From assembly GCA_963675135.1 (NCBI GenBank), contig OY776124.1, positions 15,808,066 to 15,872,065 of the forward strand: a DNA stretch of 64,000 nt. Reading direction: 5' to 3'. The stretch comes from Galeopsis tetrahit. Lineage: Eukaryota > Streptophyta > Magnoliopsida > Lamiales > Lamiaceae. Positions 44,212 through 55,604 of the stretch are shown one piece after another. Position 1 is the first letter of the stretch. Each line of letters begins with the position of its first letter. The notes beneath the pieces were generated by a model that had not been told where the DNA came from, searched no databases, and was given only the letters and a program-made list of their open reading frames with translations. Both the position numbers and the translations under genes were made by a program.

Positions 44212-45879
44212 AGAGCAAGATTAGTTGAGAAGACCTCACCTGATACAACTGCAGCAGACTAGGAGAATCGGATGAGGTGAATACAAACCCTCATCTTCAG
44301 GTAAGTATTTTCCCACTGAAGACAAATAAAGCTGAGGGAATACATAGAGTTATTAAATCAAGGGGGAATCCATGATACCTTAAGAATCCTTGATAAAATA
44401 CTCTATCTTCTGCATTGCATAACATATATATTTATTCAGAAGAGTTGAACCAAGTTACTTGGAGTCTGTACTCAAAGCAATGTATACATGTGTATAATAA
44501 TAAACTATTCTTCATAAAATACTTTATCACTATACATACATAAAGTATACTATTGAGTTATACTTGGTTGGATTAATACACCATCCTCACCGACTCAACA
44601 ATATGCAAGCTGTGTACGGATCTCAAATAACTCATGTTCAAAATCTATAATTTCTGCATTCCACAAGATAAAGTCTGAATCTCTTTAAACTTGAACCCTT
44701 AGATCAAGAATCTCATTGTTGATCTTAAGAAGTAACCTTTTCAGAAATACAGACCTATCAACTCAATATTTTTGTCATCTTTCTCTCCACTACCTCATCT
44801 CTATCTCTATAAAAGGAGGCAGTTATGGGAATACCTAAGAACACAAATCACTAACTATTATTTTTGTTTCAGGTATGGAGAAAATCGAAAGAAGAGATGG
44901 AATGGACATCATCCCTTAACCAAGGACTTGGGTGCAGGAATTGAAGATATATCCACAAGATGAAGATGATGTAGATCAGCATACTTGGCTCACTCAACAT
45001 ATGTATGCTTTTGAAAAGAAAAGAAAAGAGAGATGTTCTTGTTGAAAAGAAAAGGAAGCAAAGATGCAGAGGACAGAGTAGCAAACAAGCAGAGCTTCTT
45101 CTCCAGGGGGAAGTTCTACATGGAGAGCTTGTTACTAAAGGCTATTTTGTCAAAACCAATCAAGAAGACCAAGTCCCTGCCTTTCTCTTTACACTCGATT
45201 GAAGCACCTTCCAATCTTCTCCCTCCTCAAGAGAGGCGAAGAAATTCAACAAGGACACATCAGATGCTACACCCCATCTGTTGGTGATGGACCATCCGAT
45301 GGTGAGGGCAACCTGAACCAGTGGAATATCATCCAGGCTGACCAGCTACATATTGTTAAGATGATAACACATGGTTATGGGGGAATTGCTGAAAGATCCA
45401 TCAAATCAGGTTGGATAAACTTTCATAGAAGATTTACTCAGCAATTCAAAATCCCTACTCAGCTGATCAGAAGACCAACTCAGCTGACTAGAAGACTTTC
45501 AAGGAAAATCAGCAGACTTTTCAAGAAAATCAGAAGACTCTACTATGCTGATCAGATCATTTCTAAATCAACAAAAAGTCTAATGATTATTTGTTTGATC
45601 ATGTAATTCATTCTAGATTTGTTTCTAAATGTAATTAAGGAATTCGACCTATATAAGGAATGAATTTTACTTATAAAAAAACGGCCTTGAATGATCAAAA
45701 TTTTACCATAGAAAATTAGTCACAACGGCTATTTTTGTTAATGATGTCATTAGTACTCGATTACTATTTTGCCAGCGAATCAACAATTGACACATGGCAT
45801 ACTTAGCCGACAAAATTAAATGAAAGGGCTGAAGAAGAAGAAGGAAATTCTTGGGTGTTACTCCACAATAAACAATTTT
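44212..45879 (+). other. Copia-2 spacer between pol and the accessory gene
   Basis: 1.7 kb, non-coding as far as I can see. A polypurine tract lies at 44355-44370. Degenerate repeats around CAGCTGATCAGAAGAC / AGCAGACTTTTCAAGAAAATC lie at about 45450-45560, and a TATATAAGG at 45651. Small ORFs at 45005-45606 overlap one another and have no recognisable domain. Confidence 0.55.
44355..44370 (+). promoter_or_regulatory. Internal polypurine-like tract of Copia-2
   Basis: AAATCAAGGGGGAATC, matching the tract after pol in Copia-1 (30705-30720), and followed in both by a similar CTTAA-AATCCTT stretch. Confidence 0.5.
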
Positions 45880-45926
45880 TGACCGTTGGATCACTACACA
45901 ACTCGAGATTTGCTGGAGTATTTAAA
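45880..45926 (+). promoter_or_regulatory. Putative promoter of the Copia-2 accessory ORF
   Basis: TGACCGTTGGA (45880-45890) is the reverse complement of TCCAACGGTCA, an exact MSA consensus match. A TATTTAAA box follows at 45919-45926, about 30 bp before a CTTTCGCTCACAAAAC that could be the transcription start. The leader to the ATG at 46042 is C/A-rich, like a normal plant 5' UTR. Order and motifs match 30077-30135 in Copia-1. Confidence 0.55.
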
Positions 45927-46041
45927 CAACCCTTAAACCTTTCCTCAAACCCTTTCGCTCACAAAACTCAAAATCGCATTCAATCACTCTCGTTCTGAAA
46001 ATTCTTTCAAAGCTTTCTAAACCCACAAACCAACATTCAGA

Positions 46042-48583
46042 ATGGCAATCATTGAGATTTATGATGAGAAGACCAAGATCACAGGCACTCTAGATGCAGC
46101 AATGTGGCCTAAGGAAGGGAAGATATTCACTGAGAACGCTCTGTTTTTCAAGGGCAAACACACTCCTGAGAATAAGGAGATTCTTCTTCGATGTCTCAAT
46201 CTCAAACTCCGTGAATTTCTGGAAGCAGCACCAACCAATGTGTACGAACAAGATGTGCTTGCTTTCTACTCAAATGTTGTGTCCAAAGGCCCATATGTTG
46301 AAAGTATTATGGGTGGACACAAGGTCAAAGTCACTAGGGATATTCTCAAGGACTTTTTCGACCTACAAATGGGGAAGGTAAACATCTCTACTTATATTAT
46401 AGGAAGAGAGAAAGAGTATATGGAGATGTTCACAAGTGGAAGAGTCAAGGCTATTGATGCCTCTGGAGTTAAGAAGTCTCAACTTGATCTCAAGTTTCAG
46501 ACTTTGATGGACATAGCAGGCAAGATGCTGCTAGGTAATACGTTTAGTCATGATGCAGTTACCACTCTAAAGGTTAGAGTTATGGCTGCAATTTGGGATC
46601 AGATTGATGGAGATTGGCAAGGGCTCTTCTTGGACAGAATTGCTCTTGAAGCCAAGAAGGTTACTCTGGACCTGCAATCCAAGGAGTGGAAGGTGACATC
46701 CACAGTCAGCTTTGTCAACAAGCTGAGTATCATCCTTCCAGAGGTACTTCCAAAGAAGTACAAAATGGGTCCTACTAAGAAGTTTCACATCTCCAAGTAT
46801 TACTTGAGAAAGGAAGCTCTTGCTGAGGCAACAAGGTTGAAGGAAGAAAAGAGGAAACAGTTGGCTGAAGCATCCTCCAAACATGCAGCTGCAGAGGCAG
46901 AAGAGCCTGTGTATGACTATGCTGAAGAGGAAGAGGAGCACTCCAAGGAAGAGGCTCATCAGAAGACTACTGAGGATGATGATGATGACAATTAGACTCT
47001 AGCACAAAGAAGATATCTGATCAGATCTGGGCTCATCTCTCCATCTGATTCAGATGCTACTCCATCAGCCTCTCCTCTAAAGAAGGCAGGTATCTCTAAT
47101 CCATCCCTTACAATTTCTCCTTCAAAATTATCTAAGGGTCAGAAGAGAAAGAAGAACACTTCTTCTTTCACCAAGAAATCCAAGAAATCCAGGCTCCCTA
47201 CTCCCATGAGCATAGCCCCAATTTCATCCTTTGACCCTACTGAAACTGCCAACCCATCTGAACCCTCAAACACTGACACCCAAATCCCTGCTGATACTCA
47301 CACAGCAGAGGATCAAGCCATATCACAAACCACTACTGATGTTCAAACAGCAGCTGACCAAATCCAGAATCCTTCTCCATCCCCTGCTGATGCTCAACCA
47401 GCAGATGAACCAACTCAGACAACTCAAACCCCTGCTGATGCAGGACCCTCAGATAACACTTCCCAAATCCCTGCTGATACTCTCACAGCAGAGGAAACTA
47501 TCCCAACCACTCAACTCCATATCCCTTCTACACCAGAAGACCTGGCTCCAGTAGACCTACCTCAACCCCAGTATAGCATGGTGCACTATCCAATGTGCAT
47601 TAGGGAAAAGATCATGCGATTGAAGATTGCCAACCTGCTGAAGACCACTGTTCCTAGAGTTGATGAAGAATCAATCCAATTTGAGCAAGTGCTGAGAGTA
47701 TGCACTTGGATTGAGCTGAGAAGAGATGAGGTGGATGACCTCATTTAAGTGATGGAAGGAATGGGAGGAAAGGCTAACTTCCACGACTGGGAGATGTAGC
47801 AGAAAAAGGTTGCTCAAGTCCAGTCATTTACTGAGCTGCTACCAACAGAGGCCCTATCCAAGGTATGCAAAAGGATTCTAGGAATCTCAACTGAGGAACC
47901 CTATGTATCAGAAATCCCTTCAGATCATCTGGTAGCCTTTGAAGCTCCTGCAGATAACTCAGCTGAACCAGCTGAGACTGAAAAAAAGGAAAAAGAAATG
48001 CTGACTGTCCCAACTCATTTCTTTCCTAAAAATGAGCTGGACCACTTCATCTATCAACCTAAGTAGAGGAAAGGACGATTGTTTGCTCGTCTGGTTGATG
48101 TCACAACAAACTTCCTAGAAGAAGGTCATCTGACTGCAGAAGAAAAGGGAATGGCCCTAGTTGTCTACAATCCAACTACCATTCCAATACCTCCACAGGA
48201 AGCTCAAGGTACTGCCTCACCCTCTACTTCATCTATTGATATTCGAGCAGATGTGTGTGCTCAAGTCAAGGAAGCAATAGATACACACTTCGACAAAGGG
48301 CTAGGCATGCAGCTGGCTAGATACGTTGAAAAGGCTTATTCATGAGCAGAAGACTCGTCTCACCGATCAGATCCTTGACATATATGACAAGTTCGGTGAG
48401 GCACTCCATAACCAGCTAGAGGAGTATCTCTACTTAGAGACAAAGAAATCAGCAGACAGAACCAAGATGTTTGCTGATCTCTATGCAAATGAGGTAACCC
48501 GCTTAGAGACCTCCTACAAAACCAGGCTCAAAGATGCTGAAGCACGAGCCACTGAAGATCAAGCACTCCTTAAGTTTGAGGTT
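46042..48583 (+). pseudogene. Copia-2 accessory protein, broken and truncated
   Basis: ATG 46042 (MAIIEIYDEKTKITG). One frame runs through 46042-48345, interrupted by TAG 46993, TAA 47746, TAG near 47797 and TAG near 48064. A frame change near 48335 then gives the coiled-coil part (TDQILDIYDKFGEALHNQLEEYL) to 48583, where the element is cut off. The N-terminal domain matches Copia-1 28575-29969. The middle is acidic and then Pro/Thr/Gln-rich with repeated QIPADT-TAE words, followed by MVHYPMCIREK and FEQVLRVCTWIELR. The Copia-1 protein has the same order. No membrane segments seen. Function unknown; it is a conserved post-pol gene of this Copia lineage. Confidence 0.85.
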
Positions 48584-49654
48584 TGACAATAAGGTCATAG
48601 TTTAGTTGGATAAGTGACAGTAGCTAGCATCTCTGTTAATTAGGATTTTCAATTATATTGATTATAACCCAGTAGAGGTATACGTGTATATATATGTGTA
48701 TATATTTATTTATTTATGAATTTATAACTTAGCAGTATAAGATTCTGTATATTTACTAATCAGTTAATTAGAGATAATAATACTAAGTCATGATAATTTA
48801 TTATTTTAGGTGACGAGAGACGCTCGTGATAAATCAAGCTATATAATTACGAGATTAATCAAGACTTTAAGGTGGGGTTTTCTTACTATGTATTCACTTT
48901 GTCACCTTTAAATGTTATTTGTGAATTTAATTGTTGCTTAGCTACATGATCCTATGTTTATGATTATTATGGGTTATTTCGACGGAAAGGTCGTTATAGC
49001 TAGCGGGGACGACGGTCCGGGATGGTAAGATCCTTGGGGGCAACTCCACCGTATACAGATTGGCCAATTTAATTGGTCAATATATGAAAGAATGTTTATT
49101 ATGGGTTATTTCGATGGAAAGGTCGTTATAGCTAGCGGGGACTACGGTCCGGGATGGTAAGATCCTTGGGGGCAACTCCACCGTATACAGATTGGCCAAT
49201 TTACTTGGTCAATATATGGAAGACTTATGTACGCATGTTTGTGAGTTTATGATTTTATTTGGATTGATATTTAACTGTGACAAAGTTGATCCCACTGAGC
49301 TAGTTGTTTGCTCACCCCAATTAATTTAATATTTTACAGATTGACGGAGTTGTGGTGGAGGGACGGTGGAAGTGGATGTCTAACCAAGCAATGTTTTTCC
49401 TTATATTATTTTTGCTTTTAATTAGTTAGTTGCATCTCGAGTTAGACTTATTGTTCACTAATGCACTATTTGATTTCTTTGAAACCAGCTTTTGAGCCTT
49501 ACTTGAATTGAATTGAAGTTTGGTAATAATGTTCTTTAAGAAATTTGAGTTTTATTAAATCTTCCGCTGCAAATCTTTTTATAAACTCATAAATTCGAAT
49601 TTCATTAGCACTCAAAGTATGTTTTCATCTAGGCCCTAAAATCGGGATGTGACA
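48571..49654 (-). mobile_element. Truncated copy of the Gypsy-type solo LTR
   Basis: Matches 3347-4429, including the 132-bp duplication and the right end GGGATGTGACA followed by TCTCA (49655-49659), the same target sequence as at 4430. The left 1.07 kb is replaced by Copia-2. It therefore comes from duplication of the already inserted LTR, not from a second insertion. Confidence 0.88.
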
Positions 49655-50220
49655 TCTCACAATGTGTACCTTAATTTTGCAAGGTGCCACCAATTTGAAA
49701 ATTATTATTTCTCCCCTTTTAATCTCGTGCAAAAATGAAAAGGTCCTCCACCCACCACTTAAGCCACACCTCGCCAGTGTGAAAGTTGTTCAATTCTCTT
49801 TTCCCAATTCATCCACCAAAACAATTGTGGAATCAAGGTTGGGCAAATAAAGTTTGTAGATTGCTCTCGGTATATGCATCCAAACCCGGCCCCCTCCCTC
49901 CTCAACGTTTGATGGGAGCATGAGCTTTACAAAACGAGGAATGTCATTTTGTAAACTAGCAAGAATTTTTTCGGTTTCATCCATTACATAACATATTGCA
50001 TGCTAAAATGTCGTCGTATAAATCCTTATGCCTAGCTGGTCCTCTTCTTTTCTCCATTCATTCCTGAATTCTTAGAACTATCTGACGCCTTGCTTTTTAA
50101 TCTCTTTAGGTGTACTGCGTTCCCTCTCTTCGTCTTACTTTTCTTAGTCCGAGGATAATAATCTGGAACATTATCAGTCTCCCAGTCACATTGTTCTTGT
50201 TTTAGTTTCTTTGCTCCCAT
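49655..50220 (-). pseudogene. B3-domain pseudogene copy P6 (P1/P3 hybrid unit)
   Basis: Lacks the C-terminal tail, which is replaced by the solo LTR. It has the best-preserved first half of the B3 domain: RFVKLMLPSNVEEGGG, WMHIPRAIYKLYLPNLDSTIVLVDELGKEN, then the shared TGA. The N-terminus MGAKKLKQEQCDWETDNVPDYYP matches P1, as do CCTAGCTGGTCC and AATTCTTAGAAC. Beyond about 50436 the flank switches to P3-type markers. No functional product expected. Confidence 0.85.
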
Positions 50221-51150
50221 TGCCTATTCTCTCTCTTTTCAACTAACAAGATCTTCTAAATTCAACCGTTGATTTCTCGGTTTGAAGATTTGTATAGCTC
50301 GTAGTTTATCGTAAACTACCTACGGACATCTCAAACATCTCAAAAAACCACTTGCAGCATATACAGAATTTGACAAGAATATGGGGCTGTGCAAAATTAA
50401 ATTTAAAAAAAAAAAATCAAAGTGGGTGAATTTATTTATAAAAATGTTGTTTCATCTTGCGCAACTCACGTTTGCAGCAAAAACTCGCTGAGTGTGAAAT
50501 TATCTATTAAAATGTTGTTTCTATAGTGTATAAGTATCTTGAGTAAAATATTATTCATCGTGCGCGACTCACGTTTGCAGAAAAACATCGCACGCATATA
50601 CACATTCATTAATGGTGAATTCCTAGATGTTAGTAAAGGAGGAACTCACCGATCAAGCTTAGACAAAATAATTAATGGTATTACAATTAATGATATATTG
50701 AGTTGAAATCTAAAGATCCCCAATATACAAAACTCAAAATTCACCATGAATAAGCACCTGTCCCCTCAGTTTTTGCAAGTATGTAGTGAAAAGAAAAAAG
50801 AAAGGAACATAGTTAATAGGACCAAAAATCAAAACGAGTCGCATGCACGAGGGCATTTTCCAATTTTTTTAATTTTACAAATTAGCAATAGTTTCTTTAA
50901 GATTTTGCTTTGCGAAGAATTTATTATTTAAAAAATTATTTATCTTCCTTAATTTGTTCCTTCTTTCCACTAGTCGCATGCACGAGGGCATGTATTAGGA
51001 AATTCATGATTTGCGTTTTGAGCGGTTTATAGACGAGTGAAGAAATATATAGATTCTTTCAAACTTTGTACAAATGTCTGAAGTAAATCATCATGAAGGA
51101 CGGATAATCAGATGAACGCACATACAAAGGACAAATAATTGCATTTTCCC
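50221..51150. repeat. Short-type unit spacer (hybrid) and LINE target site
   Basis: P1-like up to about 50352 (CCACTTGCAG), P3-like from about 50436 (TTTATAAAAATG, CTCACCGATC, ATATTGAGTTG). Ends with ATTGCATTTTCCC (51138-51150), the LINE target duplication. Confidence 0.75.
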
Positions 51151-52568
51151 CGGCGTGTTGGTGCTCAATGAACTTATTGATGATGCAAAAAAGATGAGGT
51201 TGGAGAGGCTCTTTTTTTAGATCGATTTTGCAAAAGCCTTTGACTCTGTGGATTGGGGTTTCTTGGATGACATGTTAATAAGTATGGATTTTGCTCCTAA
51301 ATGGCGTAAATGGATTCGGGAATGCGTTTCTTCGGCCTCTGCGTCCGTCCTTGTCAATGGCAGCCCCTCAGCAGAATTCCATCTTCAACGGGGCCTTCGG
51401 CAGGGGGATCCTCTATCCCCGTTACTCTTTATTATTGCGGCTGAAGGATTAAGCGCCCTCATCTCTAGAGCCACTTCTATCGGCATTTTCGATGCAGTAA
51501 AAGTAGGGAGAAAGGAGGTTCCGGTTACGTATCTTCAATATGTCGATGACACTATATTAGTGGGGGAGGCGACCACGAAAAACATATGGGCTCTAAAGTG
51601 CTTACTAATTAAGTTTGAGAGATTATCCGGGCTTACGATTAATTTTACAAAGTGCAGTCTTATTGGTCTTAATGTGGATGTGGAAGTGCAACAGGGAATT
51701 GCTGATTTCTTGGGTTGTGGTGTTGGGGTGCTTCCCATGAATTTCCTTGGTATTCAAGTGGGGATTAATCATCAAACAACACTAGCTTGGAAAGGGGTGG
51801 TGGAAAAGGTGAAAAACAGAATTAAAATGTGGGAGGATCGACAAATCTCTTTTGGTGGAAGGATCACATTGCTCAACGCGGTTCTCGTTTCGCTGCCTAT
51901 TTATTATCTCTCCCTTTATCGTATTCCTAAAAAAATCCTGAGTGAACTAGTTAGGTTGCAACGTAATTTTTTGTGGGGGGGTGGTGTGAGTACTACAAAA
52001 ATTCCATGGGTCTCATGGAAGGATGTTTGTAGACCTAAGCCAGTCGGGGGACTTGGTGTTAGAAATCTTGATTTATTTAACATTTCTCTTCTTGGCAGGT
52101 GGGCGTGGAGGTTGCGTACGGAACCAAAAGCATTATCTCTCCCCAATGCCGAATGATATTATTTCACACTTTCACCAATTCTGCGGCATCGCCGGCCCGC
52201 AGCGAAAAAAGAACATTTTAGAATGCATTTGGTGCGTGACGGTCTGGTTTGTTTGGGATGCTAGAAATAAGAAGATATTCTCACATGAAGAGTCGAGGCC
52301 GGAAAAGTTGTTCGATGAAATTCGAGCAAAGGCCTGGAGTATTTTTTATCTTCATAATGCAGGCACAACAACGTTTTCTTTTAATGATTGGTGTGCATAC
52401 CCGAGAGCAGCGATATGTTCTCAGGAAGGTTACCTTGTTTCAGTTTTAGATGGGGTTGTTTATTTTTCTGTGCTGTAATTGTTGGCTGCTGTAACTAGAC
52501 TACTTCTTAAGAGTACCCCTGGTACTCTTTTATAATAAAATGCAACATTTTTTCCTCTCAAAAAAAAA
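51151..52568 (+). mobile_element. L1-type LINE, copy 2, internally deleted
   Basis: Same 5' truncation point, same ATTGCATTTTCCC duplications (51138-51150, 52569-52581) and same poly(A) end as copy 1, so it is a segmental duplicate of one insertion. At 52137 it jumps from AAAAGCATTAT to CTCCCCAATGCCG, which in copy 1 lie at about 10808 and 24176. The deletion covers the place where CACTA A sits in copy 1, with two extra bases (CT) at the join. Confidence 0.9.
51157..52460 (+). pseudogene. LINE ORF2 fragment, copy 2
   Basis: RT motifs as in copy 1, but a T-run change near 51215 gives a stop before FDSVDW. The catalytic motif reads LQYVDD (51537-51551) where copy 1 has YADD. The G run near 51975 is in frame here, so RT and thumb read continuously through PVGGLGVRNLDLFNISLLGRW to the deletion at 52137. 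The C-terminal tail after the deletion is in another frame. Dead, with different lesions from copy 1. Confidence 0.88.
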
Positions 52569-52647
52569 ATTGCATTTTCCCAATTTGTAAATTTTTATAT
52601 ATTTGTATGTACTTTGAAAATTTTGTGATATTTCCTAGTTTGATAGC

Positions 52648-53407
52648 TTATTTGGATGATTTTTTTGGTTCCGTACATTTTCTCCAATTCTTTAGTGGTG
52701 AAGAGATGTCAAGCGGAAAAGGCACATACTTCAACATTGTTGACTTCGTCTTAATTTTGTCCTCAAGACCAGCTTTTGGCTCCATGCAAGATCCACTCAT
52801 ATCCATAAGCCGAATTGCTGCATCTATATCATTTGAATCAGGAGCTCTCACAATTAATGTGTACCTTAATTTTGCAAGGTGCCACCAATTTGAAAATTAT
52901 TATTCCTCCCCTTTTAATCTCGTGCAAAAATGAAAAGGTCCTCCAACCCCCACTTAAGCCACACCTCGCCAGGGTGAAAGTTGTTCAATTCTCTTTTCCC
53001 AATTCATCCACAAAAACAATTGTGGAATCAAGGTTAGGCAAATAAAGTTTGTAGAACGCTCTCGGTATATGCATACAAACCCCCCTCCCTCCTCAACGTT
53101 TGATGGGAGCATGAGCTTTACAAAACGAGGAATGTCATTTTGTAAACTAGCAACAATTCTTTCAGTTTCATCCATTACATAACATTGTGCATGCTAAAAT
53201 GTCGTCATATAAGTCCTTATGCTTGGTCGTCTTCTTTTCTCTATTGATTCCTGATTTCTTAGAACTATCTGACGCCTAGCTTTTTAATCTCTTTAGGTGT
53301 ACTGTCTTCCCTCTCTTCGTCTTACTTTTCTTAGTCCGAGGATACTAATCTAGATCATTATCAGTCTCTCAGTCACATTGTTCTTGTTTTAGTTTCATTG
53401 CTCTCAT
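52648..53407 (-). pseudogene. B3-domain pseudogene copy P7 (long type)
   Basis: Near-identical to P4 and, like it, directly follows the LINE. C-terminal part 52648-52851 (APDSNDIDAAIRLMDMSGSC...KKSSK); a 4-bp insertion (TTAA) at about 52855 breaks the frame upstream of VHIVRA. Central part 52954-53175 with RFVKLMLPSNV and the shared TGA. Confidence 0.85.
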
Positions 53408-54875
53408 TGCCTATTCTCTCTCTTCAACTAACAAGATCTTCTAAATTCAACCGTTGATTTCTCGGTTTGAAGATTTGGATATATAGCTTGTTTTCGTACT
53501 TTATCGTGAACTACAGTCTATGGACATCTCAAACTTCTTAGGGACGATAGGCAATGGACAAAAAACCCCTTGCATCATATACAGAATTTGACAAGATCGA
53601 TCATATGGGGCTGTGCAAAATTAAATTTAAAAAAAAAATCAAAGTGGGTGAATTTATCTATTAAAATGTCGTTTCATCGTGCGCTACTCACGTTTGCAGC
53701 AAAAAAATCGTTGAGCGTGAAATTATCTATTAAAATGTTGTTTCTATAGTGTATAAGTATCTTGAGTAAAATATTATTCATCGTGCGCGACTCACGTTTG
53801 CAGAAAAACATCGCACGCACATAAACATTCATTAATGGTGAATTCCTAGATGTTAGTAAAGGAGGAACTCATCGATCAAGCTTTGACAAAATAATTAATG
53901 GTTTTACAATTAATGATATATCAAGTTGAAATCTAAAGAACCTCAATATATAAAACTCGAAATTCACCATGAATAAGTACCTGTCCCCTCAGTTTTTGCA
54001 AGTATTTAGTGAATTTGCGGCAAAACATCGCTGAGTGTTGAATTTCTAGTAGAATGTTGTTTCTATAGTGTATAAGTGTCTTGAGTAAGATTAATCATCT
54101 TCACTCCAATTGATTTGAAATCTTATACCTAGAAGCATAAGCTACTACTCTAAAGGATACCGACAACTTGGAATTTACCATAATTAAGCGAAAATAATGC
54201 AATTTCTTGTCCGGTACGTTACACCCATTTTTCTTTTGGTCCTTTTCGCACTTTGATTTTTATCCTTGTATTTTTAATGAGGAGAGAGAACCTCAATGCA
54301 TTTTTAAGATTGAATTTTCAAGATATTTTTTTGTTCATTAGAGGTTAAATAAATTTAATAATGTTTTTTTTTTTTTTTAAAGCATGTCAGTTTTAATTGG
54401 GAAATGTGGATCCGAATTAAAGCAATATTTTCTTTTTGTCACGTCGGGCATGACAAAAATCAAAGTGCAAAGGTTAATAGGACCAAAATCAAAATGAGTC
54501 GCATGCACGAGGGCATTTTCCAATTTTATTAATTTTACAAATTAGCAATAGTTACTTTAAGATTTTGCTTTGCGAAGAATTTATTATTTAAAAAAATATT
54601 TATCTTTTTTTATTCGTTCTTTCCACTAGTCACATGAACGAGGGCATGTATTAGGAGGAAATTCATGACTTTCGTTTTGAGCGGTTTATAGACGAGTGAA
54701 GAAATATATAGATTCTTTCAAACTTTGGACAAATGTCTGAAGTAAATCATCATGAAGGACGAATAATCAGATGAACGCACATACAAAGGACAAATAATTG
54801 CATTTTCCCAATTTGTAAATTTTTATATATATGTATGTACTTTGAAAATTTTGTGATATTTCCTGGTTTGATAGC
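53408..54875. repeat. Long-type unit spacer between P7 and P8
   Basis: Same as 38988-40453 with few differences; includes the fold-back segment (about 54228-54487) and a longer T run near 54365. No coding signal. Confidence 0.75.
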
Positions 54876-55604
54876 TTATTTGGATGATTTTTTTGGTTCC
54901 GTACATTTTCTCCAATTCTTCAGTGGTGAAGAGATGTCAAGCGGAAAAGGCACATACTTCAACATTGTTGACTTCGTCTTAATTTTGTCCTCAAGACCAG
55001 CTTTTGGCTCCCATGCAAGAACCACTCATATCCATAATCCGAATTGTTGCATCTATATCATTTGAATCAGGAGCTCACACAATGTGTACCTTAATTTTGC
55101 AAGGTGCCACCAATTTGAAAATTATTATTTCTCCCCTTTTAATCTCGTGCAAAAATGAAAAGGTCCTCCACCCACCACTTAAGCCACAGCTCGCCAGTGT
55201 GAAAGTTGTTCAATTCTCTTTTCCCAATTCATCCACCAAAACAATTGTGGAATCAAAGTTGGGCAAATAAAGTTTGTAGATTGCTCTCGGTATATGCATC
55301 CAAACCCCCCTCCCTCCTCAACGTTTGATGGGAGCATGAGCTTTACAAATCGAGGAATGTCATTTTGTAAACTAGCAAGAATTTTGCATGCTAAAATGTC
55401 GTCGTATAAATCCTTATGCCTGGTCCTCTTCTTTTCTCCATTCATTCCTGATTTCTTAGAACTATCTGAAGCCTTGCTTTTTAATCTATTTAGGTGTACT
55501 ACGTTCCCTCTCTTCGTCTTGCTTTTCTTAGTCCGAGGATAATAATCTCGAACATTATCAGTCTCCCAGTCACATTGTTCTTTTTTTAGTTTCTTTGCTC
55601 CCAT
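54876..55604 (-). pseudogene. B3-domain pseudogene copy P8 (short type)
   Basis: Degraded copy with the same small deletion as P3 that joins ILACK to ILASLQ, leaving a 141-codon frame (55604-55179) through the N-terminus and RFVKLMLPSNV. The C-terminal KIKVH-IVRA region is present, but the reading changes at GGAGCTCACAC (two bases fewer than P1/P4). Shared TGA present. A sister of P3 by these markers. Confidence 0.85.

Larger units (their letters stand above)
42333..48582 (+). mobile_element. Copia-2: truncated relative of Copia-1 with an accessory gene
   Basis: Plus-strand Copia sequence beginning abruptly in the integrase-RT linker and ending inside the accessory ORF at the join with the solo-LTR fragment (48571-48582). 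No LTR, primer site or target duplication. Order RT-RNase H, spacer with polypurine tract, promoter-like region, accessory ORF is the same as in Copia-1, at clear protein-level divergence. The same family as the fragment at 60039-64000, to which it is almost identical where they overlap. Confidence 0.9.

Noticed and set aside
45005..45606. Candidate extra gene between pol and the accessory gene in Copia-2
   Set aside because: Three overlapping short frames, no domain, no counterpart in Copia-1.
46567..46959. 130-residue minus-strand ORF in Copia-2
   Set aside because: Antisense to the accessory gene, whose frame is supported by homology to Copia-1.
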